Shown here one piece after another: positions 43,428 to 52,173 of a DNA stretch of 64,000 nucleotides (position 1 is its first letter; the number at the start of each line of letters is the position of its first letter). The stretch covers positions 1,366,501-1,430,500 of the forward strand of contig NZ_CP029427.2 in NCBI RefSeq assembly GCF_002266465.3, given 5' to 3'. The stretch comes from Bradyrhizobium symbiodeficiens. Its GTDB lineage: Bacteria > Pseudomonadota > Alphaproteobacteria > Rhizobiales > Xanthobacteraceae. The notes beneath the pieces are model-generated. The model had not been told where the DNA came from. It saw only the letters and a program-made list of their open reading frames with translations, and made no database searches. A program made the position numbers and the translations under genes.

Positions 43428-43557
43428 CGAAGTGCCGTCGCGATTGTCATTGCTGAGGCGTTGAACGAGCGGTCCTCGCGGGAAATAGCTCTCCGTGTGC
43501 AGTCGCAACGCCTGTCGTCGAATGCACTGGCCGTCTTCTGAAATATTCTTGGCCCGG

Positions 43558-43577
43558 CTCCCGGATCAATCCGGGAG
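43558..43577 (-). terminator. stem-loop downstream of cspA
   Basis: CTCCCGGAT-TG-ATCCGGGAG (minus strand) is a perfect nine-base stem about 20 bases after the cspA stop. There is no long T-run, so termination is likely but not certain. Confidence 0.5.
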
Positions 43578-43596
43578 GCAGCAAAAGCTGGCGGGC

Positions 43597-43797
43597 TTAT
43601 ACTTTGAGGTTCTCTGCGGAGGTCTTGCCCCGGTTTGCGATCTCTTCGTATTCCACCGTCTGTCCTTCGTTCAGGGACGACAGACCGGCTTTCTGCACTG
43701 CCGAGATATGCACGAACACATCCTTGCCGCCCGACGCAGGCTGGATAAATCCATAACCCTTCGTCGGGTTGAACCACTTGACCGTACCTTTAGCCAT
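43597..43797 (-). CDS. cspA: cold-shock domain protein
   Basis: The protein has 66 residues, all of it one cold-shock domain: RNP1 KGYGFIQP and RNP2 VFVHIS are complete ([17 protein letters not shown]). It binds single-stranded RNA or DNA and acts as an RNA chaperone. GGAGAAG precedes the ATG. A frame opens further upstream but is not needed. The 200 bases before it contain the palindrome AACCGGCCGGTT (43850-43861), which may shape a long 5' leader as in other csp mRNAs. Confidence 0.95.
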   Translation of the reverse strand: MAKGTVKWFNPTKGYGFIQPASGGKDVFVHISAVQKAGLSSLNEGQTVEYEEIANRGKTSAENLKV

Positions 43798-44005
43798 CAC
43801 GACTTCTCCGCGGGTCTTCCTCCGAGATCTCGAACCGCCAATCCCCGCCAACCGGCCGGTTCGGTCCTAACAGGATACGCGGAATGTGGCTGGCTTGGTA
43901 GCTCAAACCACATCCGCCTTTTGCCGAAATCCGCTCAACTTCGCGGCGCTTCTACCGGTTTTGCCCGTTTCGCGGTCAATTGACCGACACGCCGCGCGCC
44001 GTCAG

Positions 44006-44314
44006 TCAATACGTGGCGGCCAGGTAATCGACGATCTTGCCGACGTCGGCATCGTCGATCGGTGCACCATAGACCTTGATCATCTTGGTCACCTCGGCCT
44101 GCCAGAAGCTTTTCTTGTCCTTCATCGGCGGCTGCGTCTTGATGTAGTCGGCCGAGTGGCAGGCGCTGCAATTGCCCTGGACGACTTCGAGATTGGGCCC
44201 GGCCTTGAAGGCCGCGACCTCGTCCGGAAGCTTGTAATTGACGGGCGCCGCGGTCACGGCCGTCAGGCCGGTGGCGAGGGCGAGCGTGATGGCGAGGAAG
44301 ACGGTGCGCTGCAT
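44006..44314 (-). CDS. sorB: cytochrome c subunit of sulfite dehydrogenase
   Basis: The protein has 102 residues. A signal peptide covers residues 1-24 (AITLALATGLTAVTAA) and a single heme c site, C49-S-A-C-H53, follows. The lone heme c domain, exported and directly downstream of the molybdenum subunit (12-base gap), is the SorB pattern. It accepts electrons from sulfite oxidation and passes them to soluble cytochrome c. The ATG at 44314 is preferred because GGGAG is seven bases before it; an ATG two codons upstream overlaps that site. Confidence 0.92.
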   Translation of the reverse strand: MQRTVFLAITLALATGLTAVTAAPVNYKLPDEVAAFKAGPNLEVVQGNCSACHSADYIKTQPPMKDKKSFWQAEVTKMIKVYGAPIDDADVGKIVDYLAATY

Positions 44315-44326
44315 GATCATTCTCCC

Positions 44327-45526
44327 TCAGGCCACGGTCACGCGGACGGTTTCGACGACGTTGCGCAGATAACCCGCCGGGTTCCAGCGCGGCGCTTCGG
44401 GCTGCGTCTCGCCGCCATTGCCGGTGGCGCGCACCTTGAGCTCAACGCTGCCTGCCGCGAGCTTCACCGGCAGCATCCATTCGCGGAACGAGTATTTGCC
44501 GAGATCCTTGCCGAGCTTGGCGCTGGTCCAGGTCTTGCCGCCGTCGGTGGAGATTTCGACCTGCTTGATGCCCTTGCCGCCGTCGAAAGCGATGCCGCGC
44601 AGGGTGGTGCGGCCGGCTTTCAGCTTGGCACCATCAGGCACGCTGGTGATGAAGGAGCGGATGGTGAAGCGGTTGATCGGGATCGTCGCTTTCGGTGCGG
44701 TGCCGGGCTCGACCGAATTGTTCGGCGTATCCGGAATGCGATAGGCCGACTTCATCCAGAAGCCGTCATAGACGTTATCGACGACGGTGATCTCGTTGAG
44801 GTGCTTGACCCAGTAGGTACCGTAATAGCCGGGCACGATCAGGCGCAGCGGGAAGCCGTTGAGGAACGGCAAATCCTCGCCGTTCATGCCATAGGCCAGC
44901 ATGACCTCGCCGTCGGTGGCGTGACCGAGATCGAGCGCCTTGACGAAATCGGGCGTCTTGTCGCTGACCGGCCCGTCCATGCCGCCAAACGTGACCTGCT
45001 TGGCGCCGGCATGTACGCCGGCCATGTCAAGCACGGCCTTGAGCGGCACGCCGCGCCAGCGCGCATTGCCCATTGCCCCGTTGGCGAGCTGGCCGCCGGC
45101 GACGCGCGGCTCGAAGAAGCCGCGGCTGTTGCCGGAGCACTGGTTGACCGCGACGATCTCCGTCGCCTTCATCTTCCTGATGTCCTTCAGCGACAGCTTG
45201 AGCGGCTTGTCGACCTTGCCCTTGACCTCGAGCGTGAACTTGTCGGGATCGAGATTGTAGGGGAGGTCAGAGAGGTGATAGCGCACGAAGAATGCATTGT
45301 TCGGCGTGATCGGGCCGTCGTTGAAGATCGCGAACGGGGTCTCGAGCTGCGGTGGCCGGCTGGTGAGGCCGATCATCGGCCGCTTCTGCGGATATTTCAC
45401 CAGCGGACGCTCGCCATTGGCGAAGGGCAGCGTAACGGTGTCGAGTGCCAGCGCCTTGCTGGAATTCAGCGTGGCCGCGAGTGCGGTGAAGCCCGCTCCT
45501 TTGAGCAGGTCGCGTCGATCAAACAT
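44327..45526 (-). CDS. sorA: sulfite dehydrogenase molybdenum subunit
   Basis: The protein has 399 residues. A Tat-type leader (MFDRRDLLKGAGFTALAAT) is followed by the sulfite oxidase molybdopterin domain with the metal ligand Cys130 in VNQCSGNSRG and YHLSDLPYN, GYYGTYWVKHLNEI. The C-terminal dimerisation domain (ISTDGGKTWTSAKLG) completes the usual plan. It oxidises sulfite to sulfate in the periplasm and hands electrons to the SorB heme. Such activity removes sulfite from taurine, sulfonate or thiosulfate metabolism. GGGAGGGG lies before the ATG. Confidence 0.94.
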   Translation of the reverse strand: MFDRRDLLKGAGFTALAATLNSSKALALDTVTLPFANGERPLVKYPQKRPMIGLTSRPPQLETPFAIFNDGPITPNNAFFVRYHLSDLPYNLDPDKFTLEVKGKVDKPLKLSLKDIRKMKATEIVAVNQCSGNSRGFFEPRVAGGQLANGAMGNARWRGVPLKAVLDMAGVHAGAKQVTFGGMDGPVSDKTPDFVKALDLGHATDGEVMLAYGMNGEDLPFLNGFPLRLIVPGYYGTYWVKHLNEITVVDNVYDGFWMKSAYRIPDTPNNSVEPGTAPKATIPINRFTIRSFITSVPDGAKLKAGRTTLRGIAFDGGKGIKQVEISTDGGKTWTSAKLGKDLGKYSFREWMLPVKLAAGSVELKVRATGNGGETQPEAPRWNPAGYLRNVVETVRVTVA

Positions 45527-45856
45527 CTGGTCCCCTCCCGGGAGCTTTTCGTCGGACCTACGGTCATCACCGCGGACCCGCGCTCATCTGTCGCAACCCG
45601 CGAGGCGAAGTCAATTCGTGCTTTCGCAGCAGGCCCATGCCGCTACGTTGCAGCAGGCCGGTGTTACGGTTGTCATGCAATGGAGTCGGACCGTAGCCGC
45701 GCGGGCGGTGCACCTCTCCCGCTTGCGGGAGAGGTCGGCACGAAGTGCCGGGTGAGGGTTTTCTCCTCTGGGGGATTGTCCCTTTGTGGAGAGACCCTCT
45801 CCCCAACCCTCTCCCGCAAGCGGGAGAGGGAGCGCACCGCTCGTGTGGCTCGCGGC
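45527..45856. other. 330-base gap between sorA and the cyclase gene
   Basis: Both neighbours are on the minus strand. Only the palindromic repeat at 45713-45830 is recognisable; the rest (45527-45712) should hold the sorAB promoter, but no clear -35/-10 pair or operator was picked out. Confidence 0.4.
45713..45830. repeat. palindromic repeat, family F (CCTCTCCCGCTTGCGGGAGAGG)
   Basis: It opens with CCTCTCCCGC-TT-GCGGGAGAGG, a perfect ten-base hairpin (45713-45734), and closes with CTCTCCCGC-AA-GCGGGAGAG (45809-45828). A near copy is at 62781 and a single arm at 49468. Confidence 0.88.
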
Positions 45857-47590
45857 TTATGCCGCGACGCGCTCGCCACGCGTGACCAGCGCCGCCAGCT
45901 CCCGCGCATCCGCAACCACCCGCACCGCCATCGGCTCGTCGCGGCCGCGGATCGCGACCTCCCGTTGCGGCAGCGTATCGTCTGCGAGGCCCGCCGTGCT
46001 GCGGATTTCGTCCGAGACTATCGCCTCGCAGGCCAGCGTCTTGGTCATGTCCTGGAGGCGGGCGGCGACGTTGACGGCATCGCCCAGCGCCGTGAAGACG
46101 ACGTGATCGCGATAGCCGATGTCGCCGATGATGACCTCGCCGCCGTGAATGCCGATGCCGAAGCGGATCGGCTCGCGCAGATCGTGGCTCAGGAGCTGGT
46201 TCAGTTCGTCGATATGCGTGGCGATGCCGGAGGCCGCCTTCAGCGCCTGCCGGCAGGCGGTTTGCGGATCGGCCGTGAGCCCGAACAGCGCCAGCATGCC
46301 GTCGCCGACGAACTGGTTCGGCTGGCCGCCATTCTCGATCACTGCCTGCGAGACCGCGCCGAGGAAACGGTTGACGATGAAGACGGTGTCGAACGGTAGC
46401 CGCTTCTCGGCGAGCTGGGTCGAGCCGCGCATGTCCACGAACAGGCTGACGAGATAGCGCTCCTGGCCGATTCTGGCCGGTGTCGAGGCCTGCCCGTCCG
46501 TCGAATGCGTGTGAGGCGTGAAGAGCTGGAAGAAGGAGAGATCGGACATCGGCCGCAGCTGGCAGGCCAGCCTGATCGAGGGGTCGTTGGTGCCGACACG
46601 GGTGAGCACGAAGGCCTCACGCTGCGACGGTGTGGGCAGGGCGTCATGGTCGCCGATGATGCGGATGCGGCAGGTCGAGCAGCGGGCGCGGCCACCGCAG
46701 ACGCTGGCATGCGGTACATTGTGGCGCAGGCTCGCTTCCAGCACGGACAGGCCCTTGGGAACCCGCACCGTCTTGCCGTTGCCGTAGGACAGCGCGACCA
46801 TGCCGCCGCGCCGCTCGCGCCAGGCTCGCACGCCGCGTGCCGCCAGCGCCAATCCCAACAGACCGAAATACCCGATGGTGAGGCCGCCGGTGATGCGGTC
46901 GAGCGTGTTGCCTTCCGCGACCGTGCCGACCTGGCGTCGCGTGAGATTGTGCGTGCGCCATTCCCCGTCATCGGCCTCGATCGCGACGCCGCGGCCGCCC
47001 TGATAGATGCCGAGCAGCGACAATGTCGGGACCAGCACGGCGGCGGCGAGTAGATAGGGGGCGGCGCGCGTGAAGAACGGCTTGAGGCGGAGCCAGAAGA
47101 AGATGCCGATGCAGCCATGCACCCAGGCGATGAGAAGCAGGATCGTCATCTGCCAGAGCCGGCCCGGCGCGGCGACGAAGAACAGATAGAGCTCCTGCGG
47201 ATAGAGCTTCTGATGATCGTACAGCGTGTAGCCGAGCCGCACCCCGATTACGTGTCCCATGACCAAAGCGGGAATACTCAGGCCCAGCACCAATTGGAGC
47301 GGCTCGATCGTCCGCCATCGGAACTGCCGGCGTTGATACAGCGCGTAGATGCCGAGGCCCATATGGGTGAGTGCGGCCGTGTAGAACACGATCGCGACGG
47401 GGAGGAACTGCCAGAACAGGGTATGGTAGTAGACTCCGGCCTCCATGGCCTCGACCGAAATATTGCCGAGCGCGTGGTTGAGGAAATGGCTGATCACGTA
47501 ACAGAACAGGATCACGCCGCAGACGAGCCGTACCTGCCGCACGCCGGTCGCGCGGACGAGTTCGGACATCTGTGCAGGAGCGCTGGCCAT
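45857..47590 (-). CDS. membrane nucleotide cyclase with a [2Fe-2S] ferredoxin domain
   Basis: The protein has 577 residues. Residues 15-265 hold about six hydrophobic helices with several His (SHFLNHALGN, YYHTLFWQF, ALTHMGLGIYALYQRR, VMGHVIG), a pattern like the heme-b membrane domain of succinate/fumarate dehydrogenases. A plant-type ferredoxin domain follows at about 268-350, with the cluster residues CGGRARCSTC and a later Cys in RLACQLRP. The C-terminal class III cyclase (about 375-560) has the metal Asp in SLFVDMRGST and VGDGMLALFG and the substrate loop ALGDAVNVAARLQ. A redox-sensing adenylate cyclase is the natural reading; membrane cyclases of this plan (CyaC type) are known in rhizobia. 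It is downstream of sorAB on the same strand, after a repeat. Confidence 0.9.
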   Translation of the reverse strand: MASAPAQMSELVRATGVRQVRLVCGVILFCYVISHFLNHALGNISVEAMEAGVYYHTLFWQFLPVAIVFYTAALTHMGLGIYALYQRRQFRWRTIEPLQLVLGLSIPALVMGHVIGVRLGYTLYDHQKLYPQELYLFFVAAPGRLWQMTILLLIAWVHGCIGIFFWLRLKPFFTRAAPYLLAAAVLVPTLSLLGIYQGGRGVAIEADDGEWRTHNLTRRQVGTVAEGNTLDRITGGLTIGYFGLLGLALAARGVRAWRERRGGMVALSYGNGKTVRVPKGLSVLEASLRHNVPHASVCGGRARCSTCRIRIIGDHDALPTPSQREAFVLTRVGTNDPSIRLACQLRPMSDLSFFQLFTPHTHSTDGQASTPARIGQERYLVSLFVDMRGSTQLAEKRLPFDTVFIVNRFLGAVSQAVIENGGQPNQFVGDGMLALFGLTADPQTACRQALKAASGIATHIDELNQLLSHDLREPIRFGIGIHGGEVIIGDIGYRDHVVFTALGDAVNVAARLQDMTKTLACEAIVSDEIRSTAGLADDTLPQREVAIRGRDEPMAVRVVADARELAALVTRGERVAA

Positions 47591-47899
47591 GATTCGCTTG
47601 TATCAGTTCACCAATGAGAACAGCCAGCGTAGCGTTTAATTCCCGGCCTGGACAGCTGGCGGGATCACATGGGCGGCAAGGTTACGAAATCGTAGGGTGG
47701 GCAAAGGCGCGCTCTTGCGCGCCGTGCCCACCATTTTTATCCCCTATCCTCATGGTGGGCACGCTTCCTCCTTCGCTCTCGAGCTACGGCGGACAAGCCG
47801 CTTTGCCCACCCTACGATCTCTCGTCCGGGGCGACGGGAGAAGACTGGAGCACCATCCCCACATTGACTCCCCCTCCCAAGTTGGGGAAAAGCGCGGCC
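47591..47899. other. divergent 309-base region before the GT39 gene
   Basis: It lies between the cyclase (minus) and the glycosyltransferase (plus). The repeat at 47692-47815 occupies the middle; the flanks should hold both promoters, which could not be placed. A TTG at 47864 is an alternative start of the transferase. Confidence 0.4.
47692..47815. repeat. palindromic intergenic repeat, family B (long copy)
   Basis: GTAGGGTGGGCAAAG at the left matches CTTTGCCCACCCTAC at the right exactly over 15 bases, and inner GGTGGGCACG/CGTGCCCACC arms are present. It is the best conserved of the three copies (others at 7524 and 18334). Confidence 0.92.
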
Positions 47900-49591
47900 G
47901 TGACGATCGCTCCCGACATCTCCGTGAAGCCAGACGGCGCCGAACGCCGTCTCATCCTTGTTGCCGTGCTCGTGATCGCCGCGATGACGCTGCTGCGCAT
48001 CGTCTACGCGTCCGCGATCGAGCTGCGCACCGACGAGGCCTATTACTGGACCTGGTCGAAGGAGGGCGCGCTCAGCTTCCTCGATCATCCCCCGGGCATC
48101 GCCTGGCTGATCCGTTTCGGCACCGCGATCTTCGGCGACACCACGCTCGGGGTCCGCTTCGGCGGCATCGTCGCGATGCTAGTGACGCAATGTCTGCTGG
48201 CCGACATCGTCCGCCGCCTCACCCATGATGCGCGCGCTGTCGTGTTCGCCGTGCTCATGCCGGAAGCTGCGCTCTATTATGGCCTGCTGATGGCCAAGGT
48301 CGCGCCCGACGTCGCCATGATCCCGTTCGCAATGGCGATGATGTGGTCGCTGGTGCGGCTGGCGCAGAGCGGCGACGGACGCTGGTGGCTTGCGGCCGGT
48401 CTGTTCGCCGGTCTGTCGATGCTGTCGAAGTTCACCGCGATCATGTTCGCCCCCGCGGTTGCCGCCTTTCTGCTGGTGCCGGATTGGCGCTGGCGCTGGC
48501 TGCGGAGCCCTTATCCTTATCTCGCGGTGCTGGTCGCAATCGCAGTGTTCTCGCCGGTGCTGGTCTGGAACGCGCAGCACGATTGGGCCTCGTTCCGTTT
48601 CCAGGGCGTGCGCGCCACCGCCAATTACGGCATCTCGTTCCGCACCCTCGGCGACTTCATCGGCCTGCAGTTCGGCCTGGTCGGCTTCGTCATGTTGCCG
48701 GTGGTGCTGACCGGGCTGGTGCTGACGGCATGGCGCGGCGCTCGCACCCGCGAGCCGGTGGCGATCCTGCTGTCGGCCGCGGTGCTGGTGCCGTTTCTGT
48801 ATTTCCTGGCGAAGTCGACCACGCTCCGGGTCGGCGACACCTGGCCGATGTTCATGTGGCCGGTCGGCTTCGCCGCCACGGCCGTGAACCTCGCGACGAT
48901 GATGAAGGAGGATTGGTCGTCACGGATGCTGAGCTCGTCGCTGTTCTGGGCGAGGACAGCGGTCGGCTCCGGCATCGCCTTCGTCGTGATCGTGTTCCTC
49001 TACTACGTCGCCGCGCCCTGGAATCTGCTCGGCAGGATCGATCCGATTGGCGCCGAGGCCGGCTACGAGCAGGTCGCCGCGCGCGCGCAGGCCGCGCTCG
49101 ACGACACAGGCGCGACCTGGATTGCGACCACGGACTACCGCACCTACGCCATGATGCGCTGGCTGTTCAGGGGGCGCGTGCCCGTCATCGAGATCAACGA
49201 GCGCGGCCGCTTCCAGGATTTCCGCGATCCCGGCATGGACCGGATCAGGGACCACGCGGGTATTTACGTCGGGCGCGAGCCGGACGATCGTTCGTCGCTG
49301 TGGGAGAATATCCCGGCGAAGCGCGAGCCGCTCGGCGAAGTCGAACGAAGCTGGCGCGGCATTCGTTCCGATACCTATGTGATCGAAAAGCTCACGGGGT
49401 GGACGCCCGAGCTGTCGCCGCCAAAGGATTCGCCGCTGTTCTGGTGGAAGGTGCTGGCTTTCCTCTCCCTCTCCCCGCAAGCGGGGAGAGGCGAAGAAGC
49501 TAATCCTCCCCGTCCTTCTTCCGCAGCAGATCTGTCGCGAGATCCGACAGCTTCGGCGGCGGGAGCGCTGCGAACGGCAGCGGCCTCGTGA
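47900..49591 (+). CDS. GT39-type membrane glycosyltransferase (ArnT/PMT family)
   Basis: The protein has 563 residues. It has ten or more membrane helices, the catalytic acidic pair in the first periplasmic loop (ELRTDEAYYWTWSKEG) and the motif FLDHPPGIAWLIRFG, both typical of ArnT/PMT_2 transferases. Such enzymes use a lipid-linked sugar donor to modify lipid A, hopanoids or other envelope molecules; the acceptor is unknown. The last 45 residues or so (after WWKVLAFLSLSPQAGRG) are encoded by a palindromic repeat and by the antisense of ycjF, so the original stop was probably lost. It overlaps ycjF by 92 bases. The GTG at 47900 is the chosen start; TTG at 47864 is in frame. Confidence 0.85.
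   Translation: MTIAPDISVKPDGAERRLILVAVLVIAAMTLLRIVYASAIELRTDEAYYWTWSKEGALSFLDHPPGIAWLIRFGTAIFGDTTLGVRFGGIVAMLVTQCLLADIVRRLTHDARAVVFAVLMPEAALYYGLLMAKVAPDVAMIPFAMAMMWSLVRLAQSGDGRWWLAAGLFAGLSMLSKFTAIMFAPAVAAFLLVPDWRWRWLRSPYPYLAVLVAIAVFSPVLVWNAQHDWASFRFQGVRATANYGISFRTLGDFIGLQFGLVGFVMLPVVLTGLVLTAWRGARTREPVAILLSAAVLVPFLYFLAKSTTLRVGDTWPMFMWPVGFAATAVNLATMMKEDWSSRMLSSSLFWARTAVGSGIAFVVIVFLYYVAAPWNLLGRIDPIGAEAGYEQVAARAQAALDDTGATWIATTDYRTYAMMRWLFRGRVPVIEINERGRFQDFRDPGMDRIRDHAGIYVGREPDDRSSLWENIPAKREPLGEVERSWRGIRSDTYVIEKLTGWTPELSPPKDSPLFWWKVLAFLSLSPQAGRGEEANPPRPSSAADLSRDPTASAAGALRTAAAS
49468..49491. repeat. palindromic repeat arm, family F, inside a coding region
   Basis: CCTCTCCCCGC-AA-GCGGGGAGAGG is a perfect eleven-base hairpin, the same unit as at 45713 and 62781. 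Here it is read in frame as the C-terminal part of the GT39 gene. Confidence 0.85.
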
Positions 49592-50528
49592 CGTCGATCG
49601 CGGCAAGGCCCAGCCGCGCCGTCAGCAACCCGTTCAGCACGCCTTCGCCGAGCCGCTGCGACAGCTTTGCCGCGATGCCGTGGCCGAGCATCTGCTGCAC
49701 CAGGCTGTCGCTCGCGGCCATGCCGCCGGTGATGGCGAGATGGGCGATGACGTGACGCAGCAGGCGGATCATGCCGAGCGCGCCGGGGCGGCCGCCATAG
49801 AGAAAAGCGAGCTGGCGGATCAGGCGCAATGCGGCGACCAGCACGAACAGCACGTCGATCGCGGCGCGAGGGGAGACCGCGGTCACGATCGAAACCTTTT
49901 GCGCCGCCGACGACACCAGCCGGCGTGCTTCCGCATCCAGCGGCGACATCAGCTCGCGCTCGGCGAGCCGGATCATGTCGGCGCCGTCGATGATCTCGCC
50001 GGTGTGGCTCTCCAACGCCGCGCGGGCGCGCGCGAGCTGCGGGTTCTGGTGCGCGATCTTGAGCAGTTCCTGCACGATGACGCGGCTTTCCTTGCGGTCG
50101 TCGCTGGCAAGTACCGATGCCGCGCGCTCATGCAGCTTCTCGATCGTCGCCAGGCGCGCGAGACCGAACGCCTCGCGTCCGATCACGACGGCAAGCGCGA
50201 GTGCGGTGACGAAGGCAAAAGCGAGGCCAACATAGCCGAGTGTCTCGCTGCGCGCGAACAGGTCCTCGATCAGATGGACGACGCCAAGCCCGACGCCGAG
50301 CAGGGTCAATCCGCCGAGGCCGGACCAGAATAGCGTGCCCCAGGGAAAACCGCGCCGCGCCGGCAGCGCGGCCGCGATCGGCACCGGCAGCATCGCCGGA
50401 TCCGGCTCCGGTGTGATCTGGATGGTGGCGCGGCTGAGCCGCGCCGTCTCGTCGGCTTCGGCGACGACGACGCCGGGATCGTCGAGCCGGAACGTCGCCG
50501 GGCGCCTTGGCTTCGATCGGTCGTTCAT
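49500..50528 (-). CDS. ycjF: YcjF-type membrane protein
   Basis: The protein has 342 residues. Two hydrophobic segments at about 65-85 and 95-118 (FWSGLGGLTLLGVGLGVVHLIE, GYVGLAFAFVTALALAVVIGREAFGL) precede a helical DUF697-like domain (about 200-320; VSPRAAIDVLFVLVAALRLIRQLAFLYGGRPG). The stop codon of ycjX overlaps its ATG by four bases (ATGA), so the two are translationally coupled, as in E. coli. The pair is linked to envelope stress in enterics; the role here is not known. The 3' end is overlapped by the GT39 gene on the other strand. Confidence 0.88.
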   Translation of the reverse strand: MNDRSKPRRPATFRLDDPGVVVAEADETARLSRATIQITPEPDPAMLPVPIAAALPARRGFPWGTLFWSGLGGLTLLGVGLGVVHLIEDLFARSETLGYVGLAFAFVTALALAVVIGREAFGLARLATIEKLHERAASVLASDDRKESRVIVQELLKIAHQNPQLARARAALESHTGEIIDGADMIRLAERELMSPLDAEARRLVSSAAQKVSIVTAVSPRAAIDVLFVLVAALRLIRQLAFLYGGRPGALGMIRLLRHVIAHLAITGGMAASDSLVQQMLGHGIAAKLSQRLGEGVLNGLLTARLGLAAIDVTRPLPFAALPPPKLSDLATDLLRKKDGED

Positions 50529-51994
50529 GCGAGCTTGTCTCCGATCAGGAACTGCAAGGCACGGTCGAGGCGGATGTGAGGCAGTGTCGGCTCGTTGGTT
50601 CCGTCGCGTTCGAGCTTGGGCGGGCGGAAGCGCAGGAAGCGGAAATCGCTCTTGTCCGCGGCCAGCGTCGAGAGGCCGCGGAACGCATCATTGCCGTTGA
50701 ACAGCGGCTCGGGATCCAGCGGCAAATCGCCCGGAAAGGTCGCTACTTCCGTATTACCATCAAAGAACTCGCCGCCGGCGCTCTCGCCTGCGGCCGGTGT
50801 TCCCAGGATCGACGGCAGTTTGTCGCGGCCGTGCGCGACCTGCGCTTCCCTTGTGGCACGCACCGCGGCAAGCGCCACCACGTCGATCGCCGCGCCCGTG
50901 TTTTCCGCGCGCGCAACGGCGCCGGAGACGGCGCGTCGCAGCACGGCCTCGAGCCGGTCGTGGCTGGAATGATGCAGATGGTCCGCCTTGGTCGCCGCGA
51001 ACAGGATGCGGTCGATGCGCGGGCGGAACAGGCTGGAGAGGATCGTGCTGCGGCCGATGTTGAAGCAATCGAGAATGCCGGCGAGGGCTGCTTCGAGATC
51101 GTGCAGCGCCTCGGGGCCGGAGTTGAACGCCGACAGCGCGTCGGCCAGCACGATCTGGCGATCGAGCCGGGCGAAATGATCTCTGAAGAACGGCCGCACC
51201 ACCACGTCCTTGTAGGCCTCGAAGCGGCGCACCATCATCGCCCACAGCGATCCCTCCGGTGCCTGTCCGCCAACGGGCACGTCGAGCGGCGCGAAGGTCA
51301 GCGCCGGCGAGCCTGCGAGATTGCCGGGCATCAGGAAGCGGCCCGGCGGCAGCAGGCTCATCGCGAACCGTTCGTCGCGGCAGGCACGCAAATAATCGGT
51401 GAAGAGCTTTGCGGCCGTCAGCGTCGCCTGCTCGTCTTCGCGGGCCTCGGGCTTGAGCGTTGCGAGATGCGCGTGCCATGCGCTCGCCAGATGCGCGCGC
51501 GGCGCCTCGCGCGACAAGGCCAGGCTCTCCGCCGACCATTGCTCAAAACTCTTCTGCAGCAGCGGCAGGTCGAGCAGCCACTCGCCGGGATAGTCGACGA
51601 TGTCGAGCGTCAGCGTGCGGTCGGCGCCGTTCGGCCGCTGATAGTCGATGACGAGCCTGAGCTCGCTGATGTCGACGGTCGAGCTCGGCCAATGCCGCTC
51701 CTCGAGCAGCGCGCGCAAATGGCTCTCATAGGCAAACCGCGGCACGGCATCATCGGGCTGCGGCGCCAGATGCGCCCGCGCAATCCGGCCCGAGGCGTAG
51801 GCGTCGAACACCGGAAACCGGCCGCCGCGGGTGAGGCCGTGGATCAGCGCGGTGATGAACACGGTCTTGCCGGCGCGCGACAGGCCGGTAACGCCTAACC
51901 GCACCGTCGGGTTGAAGAAGTGCTCGCCATAGTCGATCAGCGCCCGGGCCGACAGGCGCGCCTCTTCGACCATATCCTGGAAACTGAATGCCAT
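50525..51994 (-). CDS. ycjX: YcjX-type P-loop ATPase/GTPase
   Basis: The protein has 489 residues. The nucleotide loop GVTGLSRAGKTVFITALIHG is near residue 32, and the family words LTLDIVDYPGEWLLDLPLL and RILFAATKADHLHHSSHDRL (guanine-specific TKAD) are present. It is predicted soluble and peripheral to the membrane through YcjF. Homologues are stress-induced. It is the first gene of the pair. Confidence 0.9.
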   Translation of the reverse strand: MAFSFQDMVEEARLSARALIDYGEHFFNPTVRLGVTGLSRAGKTVFITALIHGLTRGGRFPVFDAYASGRIARAHLAPQPDDAVPRFAYESHLRALLEERHWPSSTVDISELRLVIDYQRPNGADRTLTLDIVDYPGEWLLDLPLLQKSFEQWSAESLALSREAPRAHLASAWHAHLATLKPEAREDEQATLTAAKLFTDYLRACRDERFAMSLLPPGRFLMPGNLAGSPALTFAPLDVPVGGQAPEGSLWAMMVRRFEAYKDVVVRPFFRDHFARLDRQIVLADALSAFNSGPEALHDLEAALAGILDCFNIGRSTILSSLFRPRIDRILFAATKADHLHHSSHDRLEAVLRRAVSGAVARAENTGAAIDVVALAAVRATREAQVAHGRDKLPSILGTPAAGESAGGEFFDGNTEVATFPGDLPLDPEPLFNGNDAFRGLSTLAADKSDFRFLRFRPPKLERDGTNEPTLPHIRLDRALQFLIGDKLA

Positions 51995-52173
51995 ATGAAC
52001 GTTATTGGATCCGGGGCGGGCGGGACTGTGTAGCCGTTCACAAAAGTGGCAATTGCGTGAGGAAAATCAAGCTCCATACTTCCACCGCCTTTGTCGGCGA
52101 GTCAGCCGTTTGAACGACGCGCCGATCCCGAAAGACCCATAGAAGAGGGCTTTACCTCACCTTGCGGATTGCC

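Noticed and set aside
43495..43983. A plus-strand frame across cspA
   Set aside because: It is antisense to a complete cold-shock gene and shows no motif of its own.
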